NCBI GenBank assembly: GCA_028289725.1
Contig: JANQOH010000363.1
Coordinates: 1-8,493 of the forward strand
Direction of reading: 5' to 3'
DNA: 8,493 bases
DNA from: Alphaproteobacteria bacterium
GTDB lineage: Bacteria > Pseudomonadota > Alphaproteobacteria > UBA7887
Part shown: positions 1 to 6,890 of the stretch, one piece after another
Layout of the letters: every line of letters begins with the position of its first letter
How positions within the stretch are numbered: the stretch's first letter is position 1
Notes under the pieces: model-generated
The model's input: the letters and a program-made list of their open reading frames with translations, nothing else
Told to the model about the DNA's origin: nothing
The model's database searches: none
Made by a program: the position numbers and the translations under genes

Positions 1-1942
1 CGAAGATACCTTCGAGAAGCTCGCTCTGATCCGTCATGATTTCTTGCAGCTGCTCCATCATGGTGTCGCCGCCCTGCGAATTCGGGTCGGCGTTCGGCCG
101 GGCGGTCTCCATGTTCTCGAGCATTTCTTGCAATTGCTGCAGCATTTGGCGCGCCGCCTCGCGATCGCCTGTCATCGCCATGTCGCGCGCCTGTTCAATC
201 ATTTGCTGCAAGTCGCTGCTGTTTCGCTCAATGCGCTGATTGTCTTCGGACGCCTGATCGCCTGGGTCCAGCGGTGACTGCTCTTCAGATTGCTCCGCCA
301 ATTGCTTGAGATATTTGTCGAGCATGGCCTGAAGCTCTTCCATAAGCTTCTCAAGTTCTTCCGGCGGCGCGTTGTTATTGAGCGCTTCTTGCAATTGTTC
401 CTGCGCGCGCCGCAGATCCCGTTCGGCGATCGCCAGCGCCCCGTCCTCAATCCGCAGAGCGGCTTCCCATAGAAGATCGATCACGGACTGCATCATCTCC
501 TTCGACCGGGCCAGTTCGAGCCGGGCGTAGGATGTGCGGAGCGACAAATATGCGACGGCGTCGCCGCCGAACGCATCGGGATCATCCATGATATCCGCCA
601 GCCCTTCGCGCACGGCATCGGCTTGCGAATGATCCAGCGCAAGTGTCCGACGCTGTTCAATAATTGCCTTCGCGACGGGATGATCGAACGTGCGTTCCGG
701 CAGAATCATGGCAATCGGCGGCGCGACGCCGGTCTGACCGGCGATGTCCAACGCGCTCAGATCGAGCACGACGGGCAAACCGGCCCAAGGATGCGCGGTC
801 AGATCGTGGTAGCTGGCCTCTTGTGCCGCGCGTGGCGAAAGGCCCGGTAATGCCAAATCCAGATCGATGGGATCCGCATCGTCCTCCACCTCTTGGCGGT
901 GAATACGCGCAAAGACGGCATCGAGACCAAAATCATCTTCGGCTTCGTATTCCAACCGAAGCACGCCATTCTTAGTTTTCTCGGGATCCTGCGCCAAGGC
1001 GACCAGCGGTTCGTGATCGGGGATAAGCGCGACGTCCCACTGCCCCAGTTCCTTCGAATCCTGCACAATCGATAGCGCGCCATCGGTCTCGAGCGGCAAC
1101 TCGATCGTAAAGTTCTCGGTGTCGGCGACCTCGAAGGGTTGTTCGGTTTGCTGCCGGTTGATCATCGGCGTGCCGACGCCGCCATGCACACGCGCGAGCA
1201 GCACGCTTCCCACCACGACTTCAACAGCGCCGGCGTTTTCCGATTTTTGGTCCCTGGGCTCGGCGCCGGTCCCGGAAACGTCGGTCAAAAAGACCGGCGG
1301 AAGACCGGTATAGGCGGGTTGATCGATCCAGGCCGTCAACTTGCCCGGCGGGGTCGCCGCGATGGCTGCGAAATTCGGTTTCAATGCCTCGCCCATCCGC
1401 GACCAACCGCCGCTGCCCGCGCCCGCCAGCCCGATCACAATCAGCAATACGACGATCGCCCGCAATCCGTAGGGATCGCGCGCCGCGAGTCCCGGTTCCG
1501 GCCACGCGACACGCAGACGGGCGATAAACGCCGCCATGCGCCGGCGATGAACGCGCCACACCGCCTTGGCGTCATCGTCCGCCTGACTGCTGGGCTCATC
1601 GAGATAGGTCGTAAGCGGGCGATGCGCCACGTGGCTGCCGCGCTCCAGCCGCCGGATCGCCTCGGTGCGGCTCGGCATGCGGAACGCCGCGCGCGCGCCC
1701 CACAGTGCCCAAACGAACGCTACGGCGAATCCGAGCAGCAAGACCAAGTGAAGCCACCATGGCACGACGCTCCAAATTCCGAACAGGCTGGTCGCGACGA
1801 ACAGACCGACAACCGCCATGGCTGGCCAAAGGGCAGGCAGCAGACGCTCCCAAATCAGAGCCAAGGCACTGAGTCCGATTTGCCGCGAAAGGCGAAGCGT
1901 CGAAAACAAACGCGAAGTCTGATCTTGGCCGGTGTCAGGCAT
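1..1942 (-). CDS. DUF4175 / TIGR02302 family membrane protein, C-terminus cut by window edge
   Basis: The frame is open from an ATG at 1942-1940 to the left edge, giving 647 residues with no stop; the family usually runs to about 850 residues, so the C-terminus is missing. Seen: three hydrophobic helices near the N-terminus (about residues 34-57, 60-82 and 161-176), a HRPL motif at 107-110 between helices 2 and 3, a long mixed alpha/beta middle region, then from about residue 500 a Glu/Gln/Met-rich, probably coiled-coil stretch with related blocks such as QQLQEMLENME and EQLQEIMTDQ. The family is described as alphaproteobacterial, with 2-3 N-terminal helices and a Gln/Gly-rich low-complexity C-terminus placed outside the cytoplasm; its function is unknown. 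The start lies 14 nt after the lysA stop, so it is probably the last or a late gene of the argH-lptM-lysA operon. The ribosome site is weak (GGA 10 nt upstream). The family call is strong; no function is claimed. Confidence 0.9.
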   Translation of the reverse strand, partial: MPDTGQDQTSRLFSTLRLSRQIGLSALALIWERLLPALWPAMAVVGLFVATSLFGIWSVVPWWLHLVLLLGFAVAFVWALWGARAAFRMPSRTEAIRRLERGSHVAHRPLTTYLDEPSSQADDDAKAVWRVHRRRMAAFIARLRVAWPEPGLAARDPYGLRAIVVLLIVIGLAGAGSGGWSRMGEALKPNFAAIAATPPGKLTAWIDQPAYTGLPPVFLTDVSGTGAEPRDQKSENAGAVEVVVGSVLLARVHGGVGTPMINRQQTEQPFEVADTENFTIELPLETDGALSIVQDSKELGQWDVALIPDHEPLVALAQDPEKTKNGVLRLEYEAEDDFGLDAVFARIHRQEVEDDADPIDLDLALPGLSPRAAQEASYHDLTAHPWAGLPVVLDLSALDIAGQTGVAPPIAMILPERTFDHPVAKAIIEQRRTLALDHSQADAVREGLADIMDDPDAFGGDAVAYLSLRTSYARLELARSKEMMQSVIDLLWEAALRIEDGALAIAERDLRRAQEQLQEALNNNAPPEELEKLMEELQAMLDKYLKQLAEQSEEQSPLDPGDQASEDNQRIERNSSDLQQMIEQARDMAMTGDREAARQMLQQLQEMLENMETARPNADPNSQGGDTMMEQLQEIMTDQSELLEGIF

Positions 1943-1956
1943 GTTCTTTTGATCCG

Positions 1957-3252
1957 TTACGCTGCACCACGCGACAAGGCCGCAGTCTCCTGCAACCAGT
2001 CGGGCACATGGTCCTGGTCCAAGAGTGTCTCATAGTCCGTGCGCGGACGCACGATTGCGAACCGATCCTCGTCGACCAACACTTCTGGCACCAACAAGCG
2101 ACTGTTGTATGTAGACGCCATCACAGCGCCATACGCGCCTGCTGAGCGGAAGGCGACCAGATCGCCCGCCGCCAATGGCGGCATGGGCCGATCGATGGCA
2201 AAAGTGTCGCCGGTTTCGCAAACCGGTCCGACCAGATCAACGGGGTGAAACGCCGCATCGGCGGCCGGCTCGACGATCGGTTCGACTTGATGGGACGCGT
2301 CATACATCGCAGGCCGGATGAGATCGTTCATCGCCGCGTCGAGAATCACGAAACGCCGGTTCTCCGACTCCTTCACATAGATCACGCGGCTCACCAGAAT
2401 GCCCGCATTGCCGGCGATGACGCGACCGGGCTCAAGCACGATGCGGCAGCCGTCCAAGCCCTCGGTGAGCGCAAAAACCATTTGTGCGTAGGCTTCGGGT
2501 CCTGGCGGGCTTTCCGCGCCGTAAGGAATGCCCAGTCCGCCGCCAAGGTCGAGCCGCGTAATCTCATGCCCGTCGTCGCGTAACCGATGGACCAGATCGA
2601 TCGCGCGCTCAAAGGCGCGGCGGAATGGTTCGAGATCAGTCAACTGTGAACCGATGTGGATATCGACACCGTCGATCGTAAGCCCTGGCAAGCTTGCAGC
2701 CTGGCCATAGAGCTCCGGTGCAACGTCAATCGAGACGCCAAATTTGTCGGTTCGACGCCCCGTGGAAATCTTGTGGTGGCTGCCGGCGTCGACATCTGGG
2801 TTAACGCGCAGCGCAACATTGGCCGTGACATTACGCGCCGCCGCCACGGCCGAAAGGGCTTCGAGCTCAGGTTCCGACTCGACATTGAAATGGGTAATCC
2901 CGTTGGCCAACGCGAAATCCATTTCGTCGCGAGTTTTACCGACCCCCGAAAACACGATCTTGTCCGGCGCGACGCCAGCCGCGAGCGCTCGCCTTGCTTC
3001 GCCTTCCGAGACCACGTCGGCGCCCGCGCCGAGGCGCGCGAGTGTCGCGATCACCGCAAGATTCGAATTGGCTTTCACTGAATACGCGATCAGGACATCA
3101 CGATCCGCAAATGCCCCGGCCAACACACGGTAATGGCGCGACAATGTGGCCGTTGAATAGCAGTAGAACGGCGTGCCAACCGCCTCGGCAATCTCCGAAA
3201 TCGGTACCGCTTCGGCGTGTAAGGCCCCATCACGATAGTCGAAATGGTCCAT
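1957..3252 (-). CDS. lysA: Diaminopimelate decarboxylase
   Basis: This cytoplasmic PLP enzyme decarboxylates meso-diaminopimelate to L-lysine, the last step of lysine synthesis. The 431-residue protein has the normal family length (about 420) and the full set of fold-III decarboxylase motifs: the PLP lysine K60 in YSVKAN, HIGSQ at 199-203, the phosphate-binding glycines GGG at 237-239, EPGR at 274-277, DAAMNDLIRPAMYDA at 305-319, the CETGD motif with the active-site cysteine C345 that acts across the dimer, GAYG at 372-375 and YNSR at 382-385. Nothing is missing, so the enzyme should be active. The ATG (3252-3250) shares its A with the TAA stop of the lptM gene (TAATG). No good ribosome site stands at a proper distance, so translation probably depends on coupling to lptM. 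The stop is TAA at 1959-1957, followed 14 nt later by the DUF4175 gene. Confidence 0.97.
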   Translation of the reverse strand: MDHFDYRDGALHAEAVPISEIAEAVGTPFYCYSTATLSRHYRVLAGAFADRDVLIAYSVKANSNLAVIATLARLGAGADVVSEGEARRALAAGVAPDKIVFSGVGKTRDEMDFALANGITHFNVESEPELEALSAVAAARNVTANVALRVNPDVDAGSHHKISTGRRTDKFGVSIDVAPELYGQAASLPGLTIDGVDIHIGSQLTDLEPFRRAFERAIDLVHRLRDDGHEITRLDLGGGLGIPYGAESPPGPEAYAQMVFALTEGLDGCRIVLEPGRVIAGNAGILVSRVIYVKESENRRFVILDAAMNDLIRPAMYDASHQVEPIVEPAADAAFHPVDLVGPVCETGDTFAIDRPMPPLAAGDLVAFRSAGAYGAVMASTYNSRLLVPEVLVDEDRFAIVRPRTDYETLLDQDHVPDWLQETAALSRGAA

Positions 3253-3356
3253 TACTCTTCGCTTTCGCCCTCATCCTTGGGCGGTGTCAGCGGGCCTTTG
3301 CGACCGCACGCGGCGAGCGCGGCGAACAAAGCGAGCAACAGCGCGCGGCGGCTCAC
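3252..3356 (-). CDS. lptM: LptM-type small lipoprotein (YifL family)
   Basis: This 34-residue protein starts with GTG (3356-3354) and ends with TAA (3254-3252). Seen: a short basic N-terminus (SRR), a hydrophobic run, and a lipobox LAAC with the lipidated cysteine at residue 17. The Gly-Arg-Lys-Gly-Pro-Leu that follows the cysteine matches the ACGxKGPL signature of the family. The tail is acidic (EGESEE). After signal peptidase II the mature lipoprotein has only 18 residues and should sit in the outer membrane; there is no Asp at +2 to retain it in the inner membrane. In E. coli the homologue LptM helps LptD reach its correct disulfide pattern in the LPS translocon. GTG is preferred because GGGAG (3369-3365) stands 8 nt upstream, and because it overlaps the argH stop by 4 nt (GTGA). 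The stop overlaps the lysA ATG by 1 nt. The family call is strong from motif and position; the LptD role here is inferred from E. coli. Confidence 0.88.
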   Translation of the reverse strand: MSRRALLLALFAALAACGRKGPLTPPKDEGESEE

Positions 3357-4792
3357 AGAAAACGCTCCCGCGCCCGCGTGATCGCCGCGCGTACTTGTGA
3401 CGGCGCGGTCCCGCCGTGGCTGGTCCGGCTCGCCACCGACGCTTCGACGGTCAAAACGTCGCGCAACGCGCCAGTAATTCGCGGTTCGATTGCCTGCATC
3501 TCACCCAACTCCAATTCCGACAGCTCCAACCCTTTGCCTTCCGCCAGTTTGACGATCTGACCCGTCACGTTGTGGGCCTCGCGAAACGGCACATTCAATT
3601 CACGGACAAGCCAATCCGCCAGATCGGTGGCGACCGCGTAGCCCGCGCCCGCCATCGAGGCCATACGCGCTTGGTCGGCTTGCATATCGGCGATCATGCC
3701 GGTCGTGGCGCGCACACACAATGACACCGTATCGAGCGCGTCAAAGACTGGCTCCTTGTCCTCTTGCATGTCCTTCGAATAGGCGAGCGGCAAGCCCTTT
3801 AAGGTCAGGAGCAGCGCATTCAGCGCGCCGATGACGCGCCCCGATTTACCGCGCACAAGTTCCGCCGCGTCCGGATTTCGCTTTTGCGGCATGATCGAAG
3901 ATCCGGTGGTAAAGGCATCGGATAGCTTCACAAATCCAAATCCAGGTGTCGACCAGACCACCAGTTCTTCTGCAAGCCGGGACAGGTGGACCGCGCACAC
4001 GCCCGCCGCCGCGAGAGCCTCAAGCGCGAAGTCCCGGTCCGACACCGAGTCTATGGAGTTCGCCGTCGGCGCATCGAACCCCAAGGCTTCGGCCGTGGCC
4101 GCCCGGTCGATCGGAAATGAGGTGCCGGCCAGCGCCGCGGCGCCGAGCGGACACTCATTGAGACGGCGGCGCGCGTCGGAAAAGCGACCGCGATCCCGTC
4201 CGGCCATCTCGACATACGCCAACAAATGATGCCCGAAAGTCACCGGTTGTGCCGGCTGCAAATGGGTGAAACCCGGCATCACCGTCGCCGCATGCGTTTC
4301 GGCCTGCGCCAGAAGCGCTTCCTGGAACGCCTTGAGATCGCTATCGATTCGATCAATCGCGTCGCGTACCCAAAGCCGAAAATCGGTGGCGACCTGATCA
4401 TTGCGAGACCGCGCGGTATGGAGCCGCTTCCCGGCGTCACCGATCAAGGCCGTCAGGCGTGCCTCAATGTTGAGATGAACGTCCTCAAGCGCCGGATCGA
4501 ATTGGAACGCGCCGTCCTCTATTTCCTGCTCAATCTGGTCGAGCCCGCCCAAAATGGCGTCGCCATCCGAACGATCAATGATTCCCTGCGCCACCAGCAT
4601 GCGACAGTGCGCGCGCGAGCCGGCGATATCCTGGGCGGAGAGCCGCTGATCAAACGCGACCGATGGATTGATCAGCGCCATCACTTCGGCCGGACCACCC
4701 GAAAAATGCGCGCCCCACAGCGCCCGCGCACCGTCCGACGGCGCTGCGGCCGCGCCGGATGCGGCAGATTTGGCGTTTGACTTGCGGCTCAT
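3353..4792 (-). CDS. argH: Argininosuccinate lyase
   Basis: This cytoplasmic homotetramer splits argininosuccinate into arginine and fumarate, the last step of arginine synthesis. From the ATG at 4792-4790 the protein has 479 residues (usual length about 460). The fumarase/aspartase superfamily motifs are all present: HTARSRNDQ at 125-133, GFTHLQPAQP at 174-183 with the conserved histidine H177, and the signature loop GSSIMPQKRNPDAAEL at 297-312 carrying the catalytic serine. The first 20 or so residues are Ala/Ser-rich and form a low-complexity extension before the conserved LWGAHFSGGP. Start choice: GGAG (4803-4800) stands 7 nt before this ATG. An in-frame GTG at 4813-4811 would add seven residues but has a poorer ribosome site and would put the GGAG inside the gene. 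The TGA stop overlaps the lptM GTG. It is the first gene of the minus-strand operon and is divergent from the TlpA-like gene. Confidence 0.96.
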   Translation of the reverse strand: MSRKSNAKSAASGAAAAPSDGARALWGAHFSGGPAEVMALINPSVAFDQRLSAQDIAGSRAHCRMLVAQGIIDRSDGDAILGGLDQIEQEIEDGAFQFDPALEDVHLNIEARLTALIGDAGKRLHTARSRNDQVATDFRLWVRDAIDRIDSDLKAFQEALLAQAETHAATVMPGFTHLQPAQPVTFGHHLLAYVEMAGRDRGRFSDARRRLNECPLGAAALAGTSFPIDRAATAEALGFDAPTANSIDSVSDRDFALEALAAAGVCAVHLSRLAEELVVWSTPGFGFVKLSDAFTTGSSIMPQKRNPDAAELVRGKSGRVIGALNALLLTLKGLPLAYSKDMQEDKEPVFDALDTVSLCVRATTGMIADMQADQARMASMAGAGYAVATDLADWLVRELNVPFREAHNVTGQIVKLAEGKGLELSELELGEMQAIEPRITGALRDVLTVEASVASRTSHGGTAPSQVRAAITRARERFL

Positions 4793-4799
4793 CGATTGT

Positions 4800-4803
4800 C
4801 TCC
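4800..4803 (-). promoter_or_regulatory. Ribosome binding site deciding the argH start
   Basis: GGAG lies 7 nt upstream of the ATG at 4792-4790 on the minus strand. It favours that ATG over the in-frame GTG seven codons upstream at 4813. Confidence 0.6.
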
Positions 4804-4840
4804 GGTCCGACACTCACTTACATGGGGCATATCGGGCGCC

Positions 4841-4858
4841 GTTCCGGCAAGCTGGAAC
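4841..4858. repeat. Imperfect palindrome between argH and the TlpA-like gene
   Basis: GTTCCGGCAAGCTGGAAC reads nearly the same on both strands: seven of nine base pairs per half match, with perfect outer GTTCC/GGAAC arms. It lies near the middle of the roughly 110-bp space separating the divergent starts at 4792 and 4903, which is where an operator serving both genes would be expected. A hairpin in the argH leader RNA is the other reading. I found no convincing -35/-10 pair next to it for argH. For the plus strand the best candidate is TTGTCT (4796-4801), 17 nt, TACATG, which is weak. The symmetry is seen; the operator role is inference. Confidence 0.3.
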
Positions 4859-4902
4859 CGGCGAATCCCTCTCGTAGCATACAGGACGGGTCGGGCGGCA
4901 CC

Positions 4903-5511
4903 ATGCAGGCAAAAAAAGCGACTGTGATCTTCGGTTTGGCGGTCGTCCTTGCGGCCGCAACGGGTCTGACGCTGTGGATCACCGGTTCGCGCAATCCGAA
5001 TGTCGGAGTGGAGACGGCGGCCAATGCGCTGCATCCCCGCCCGTCGGAGGAGCTCGCGCCGTTCGACTGGCACGACGAGCCGGTCGACCTCCCCGCCCTG
5101 ACCTTTGCCACCGCCGATGGCACGACGCTCACCATGGCGGATTTTCAAGGGCAAATGGTGCTCATCAACCTGTGGGCCACCTGGTGTGCCCCGTGTCTCC
5201 GCGAAATGCCGATGCTCGATACATTGGCCGCCGAAGCCGAGGGACCTGGATTGACGGTCATCGCGTTGAACCAAGATCGCGCCGGGTTGGAGGCAGCGCT
5301 GCCTTACTGGGAAGATAAGGCGTTCACCGCGCTCGATCTTTACCTGGACGACGGCCTCGCCACCGGTCGCGCGCTTAAGCCGACCGGCTTACCATTGACC
5401 GTGTTGATCGATAAAGATGGCAGAGAAATCGCCCGACTGGCCGGTATTGCGGAGTGGGACGATCCGGCCGTCATTGCCTACTTCAAAGCCGTCGCCGAGG
5501 GCGGGTCTTGA
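4903..5511 (+). CDS. TlpA/ResA-family membrane-anchored thiol-disulfide protein
   Basis: The 202-residue protein has an N-terminal hydrophobic helix (about residues 6-25, after MQAKK) with no signal-peptidase site evident. It is therefore probably anchored in the inner membrane with its thioredoxin fold in the periplasm. Seen: the redox motif WCAPC (cysteines 95 and 98) within NLWATWCAPCLREMP, and the cis-proline loop TGLPLT (P164) followed by VLIDKDGREI, all standard for TlpA-like thioredoxins. Family members act as periplasmic reductants for cytochrome c or cytochrome oxidase copper-site maturation; the partner of this one cannot be read from sequence. Start choice: the ATG at 4903 places the helix at the N-terminus. 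In-frame ATGs at 4759 and 4822 would add 48 or 27 residues, the first running into argH, and neither has a ribosome site. The site for 4903 is itself weak (G-rich, GGGCGG). The TGA stop lies one base from the stop of the convergent GST gene. Confidence 0.88.
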   Translation: MQAKKATVIFGLAVVLAAATGLTLWITGSRNPNVGVETAANALHPRPSEELAPFDWHDEPVDLPALTFATADGTTLTMADFQGQMVLINLWATWCAPCLREMPMLDTLAAEAEGPGLTVIALNQDRAGLEAALPYWEDKAFTALDLYLDDGLATGRALKPTGLPLTVLIDKDGREIARLAGIAEWDDPAVIAYFKAVAEGGS

Positions 5512-5512
5512 C

Positions 5513-5530
5513 CTAAGCGTCAGCGCTTGG
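5513..5530. other. Small hairpin at the convergent gene ends
   Basis: CTAAGCG-TCAG-CGCTTGG can fold as a 7-bp stem (one G-U pair on the plus transcript) with a 4-nt loop. It starts one base after the TlpA-like stop and covers the last codons of the GST gene. No T-run follows on either strand, so it is not a classical intrinsic terminator, but it is the only structure seen where the two transcripts meet. Confidence 0.25.
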
Positions 5531-6142
5531 CCGCGAGCTCACGCGCTCGTACCAGGTATGAACGTTTTTCAGGGACGGATCCGGCGTGATCTTGCTCCAT
5601 CCGCCGAAATCGACCGTGATTAAACCGGTGATATCGGCGATCGTGTAGCGGTCGCCGGCGATGAACTCCCGATCCGCCAAAACATCATCCAGCATTTCGT
5701 AGAACCGCGTGACACGCGCTCGGCCACGCTCGGCTAATTCCGCGATTTGCGGGTACTGGGTCAGACCGGCCACCGCCCTTCCCTCGAACGCCGGTGAAGA
5801 ATTCCGAAAAGCATCGCCAGCCGCCATCATGCCGTTCATTTCGACGCGCCGTTGCCACATCTCAACTGTCGCAATATCGGCGGGGTCGGTCCCCATCAGC
5901 GGCGGGTCCGGATGCAGCGCTTCGAAATAGCGGCAGATCGCGACGGACTCGCAAAGATGGGAGCCATCGTCTAGTTCCAGCACCGGTACGGTCGCGAATG
6001 GATTCATCGCCACGAAAGCGTTGCCCTGCTGCTCGCGTTCCTTGAGGTCGACCGGCTGCATGGGCACCTCAATACCCTTCTCGGCCAGAAAGACACGCAC
6101 GCGACGTGTGTTCGGCGCCAACTTGTGATCGTAGAGTTTCAT
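5513..6142 (-). CDS. Glutathione S-transferase family protein
   Basis: The 209-residue cytosolic protein has the usual GST length and two-domain layout. The N-terminal thioredoxin-fold domain (about 1-75) begins MKLYDHKLAPNTRRVRVFLA and carries the cis-proline in TVPVL (P53) and the glutathione-binding E65-S66 in LCESVAICRYFE. The C-terminal helical domain (about 85-209) contains the GST folding motif GDRYTIADI with the N-capping T167 and D170. The substrate and GST class cannot be fixed. The position before Pro-Asn, filled by a catalytic Ser or Cys in some relatives, is Ala9, which suggests little about activity because many members of this subgroup share it. The ATG at 6142-6140 has a G-rich stretch (GGGGGGCGGG) directly upstream. 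The frame stays open to 6307, but that extension runs inside thrH and shows no GST homology. It follows the thrH stop by 29 nt, so the two are probably co-transcribed. Confidence 0.88.
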   Translation of the reverse strand: MKLYDHKLAPNTRRVRVFLAEKGIEVPMQPVDLKEREQQGNAFVAMNPFATVPVLELDDGSHLCESVAICRYFEALHPDPPLMGTDPADIATVEMWQRRVEMNGMMAAGDAFRNSSPAFEGRAVAGLTQYPQIAELAERGRARVTRFYEMLDDVLADREFIAGDRYTIADITGLITVDFGGWSKITPDPSLKNVHTWYERVSSRPSADA

Positions 6143-6171
6143 CCCGCCCCCCGGTCGAACAATGGTTGAAG

Positions 6172-6813
6172 CTAACTTGCCGCGCGTATTGCCGGCGTGG
6201 CCGTTGTCTCCTGCCCGAGCACGTCTTCGATCGCGGTTTGCAATTCTGCATAGTCGCGACACACCGGAAAGGAGGGAAATTCCCGCACGACATTTTCGGG
6301 CGGGCAAAACAAGATACCCGCGTCGGCTTGCGCCAGCATCGAAGTATCGTTGTACGAGTCGCCGGCAGCGACCGTCCGAAAATTCAACGCCTGAAACGAT
6401 TTGACCACCGCGCGTTTTGGATCGTTTTGGCGCAGACGATAACCCGACACCCGTCCGGCTTGATCAATGTCCAAGTGGTGACACATCAGCAATGGATGGC
6501 CGAGTTGTGCCATGAGAGGTTCGGCCAATTCGTAGAATGTGTCGGACAGAATTGCGACTTGGCATTGGCTTCTCAGCCAGTCGAGGAATTCTACGGCGCC
6601 GTCGAGCGGTCGGAGTTCGGCGACGACGGCTTGCAAATCGTTCGCGGTCAGGCCGTGCTGATTGAGCAAGCTAAGCCGCAAGGCCATGAGCTCGTCGTAA
6701 TCCGGAACATCACGCGTGGTCGCGCGCAAAGCGTCGATCCCCGTCCGTTCGGCAAGGCCGATCCAGATTTCCGGGATTAGGACGCCTTCGAGATCAAGAC
6801 ACGCGATAAACAC
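6172..6813 (-). CDS. thrH: ThrH: phosphoserine phosphatase / homoserine phosphotransferase
   Basis: This HAD-superfamily enzyme of 213 residues closely resembles Pseudomonas ThrH (about 205 residues) along its whole length, including the N-terminal IACLDLEGVL.PEIWI and the block ATTRDVPDYD. Motif I is DLEGV with nucleophile D7 and E9; motif II is LSDTF (S90); the motif III lysine is K133 in DPKR; motif IV is GDSYND (151-156). ThrH dephosphorylates phosphoserine and can pass the phosphate to homoserine, linking serine and threonine synthesis in the cytoplasm. The start is GTG at 6813-6811, supported by a near-perfect ribosome site GGAGG (6823-6819) with a 5-nt spacer. The protein begins directly with the first beta strand, so no longer form is needed. 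The C-terminal 15 residues or so (TTATPAIRAAS) are unlike the Pseudomonas tail. It is the upstream gene of a pair with the GST gene. Confidence 0.93.
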   Translation of the reverse strand: MFIACLDLEGVLIPEIWIGLAERTGIDALRATTRDVPDYDELMALRLSLLNQHGLTANDLQAVVAELRPLDGAVEFLDWLRSQCQVAILSDTFYELAEPLMAQLGHPLLMCHHLDIDQAGRVSGYRLRQNDPKRAVVKSFQALNFRTVAAGDSYNDTSMLAQADAGILFCPPENVVREFPSFPVCRDYAELQTAIEDVLGQETTATPAIRAAS

Positions 6814-6818
6814 AGGTT

Positions 6819-6823
6819 CCTCC
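6819..6823 (-). promoter_or_regulatory. Strong ribosome binding site for thrH
   Basis: GGAGG stands 5 nt upstream of the GTG at 6813-6811 on the minus strand. It fixes the non-ATG start and predicts efficient translation. Confidence 0.75.
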
Positions 6824-6844
6824 GCCGACTTAGCGCGACGCGCG

Positions 6845-6875
6845 GTTCTAGCACGGACGCCGGGCCGAAAGCCAA
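6845..6875 (-). promoter_or_regulatory. Possible promoter for thrH-GST
   Basis: On the minus strand, TTGGCT (6875-6870) is followed after 18 nt by CTAGAA (6851-6846), or after 19 nt by TAGAAC. Both boxes are partial matches to sigma-70 consensus. The position, about 35 nt upstream of the thrH start, is right for a short leader. Confidence 0.25.
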
Positions 6876-6890
6876 GCGCGGAACGCGTAT

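Noticed and set aside
199..1559. Separate short minus-strand frames at 199-450, 799-1083 and 1221-1559 as small genes
   Set aside because: They are in other frames than the uninterrupted 647-codon DUF4175 frame that covers the whole stretch.
1139..2035. A 298-codon open frame on the plus strand
   Set aside because: It lies antisense to the DUF4175 gene and the end of lysA, its product is Arg/Pro/Gln-rich with no recognisable domain, and the opposite strand encodes a clear family. It is a GC-driven shadow.
4226..4780. A 184-codon plus-strand frame opposite argH, and similar long plus-strand frames at 2656-3081 and 2994-3560
   Set aside because: All lie antisense to strongly conserved argH or lysA/lptM sequence and show no motif or plausible start context.
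4759..4902. Upstream in-frame ATGs at 4759 and 4822 for the TlpA-like gene
   Set aside because: They would place a charged, unconserved stretch before the membrane helix, have no ribosome site, and the first lies inside argH.
6143..6307. N-terminal extension of the GST frame to an ATG at 6307
   Set aside because: The extra 55 residues overlap the 3' end of thrH in another frame and are Arg-rich without GST homology. MKLYD at 6142 is the normal GST beginning.
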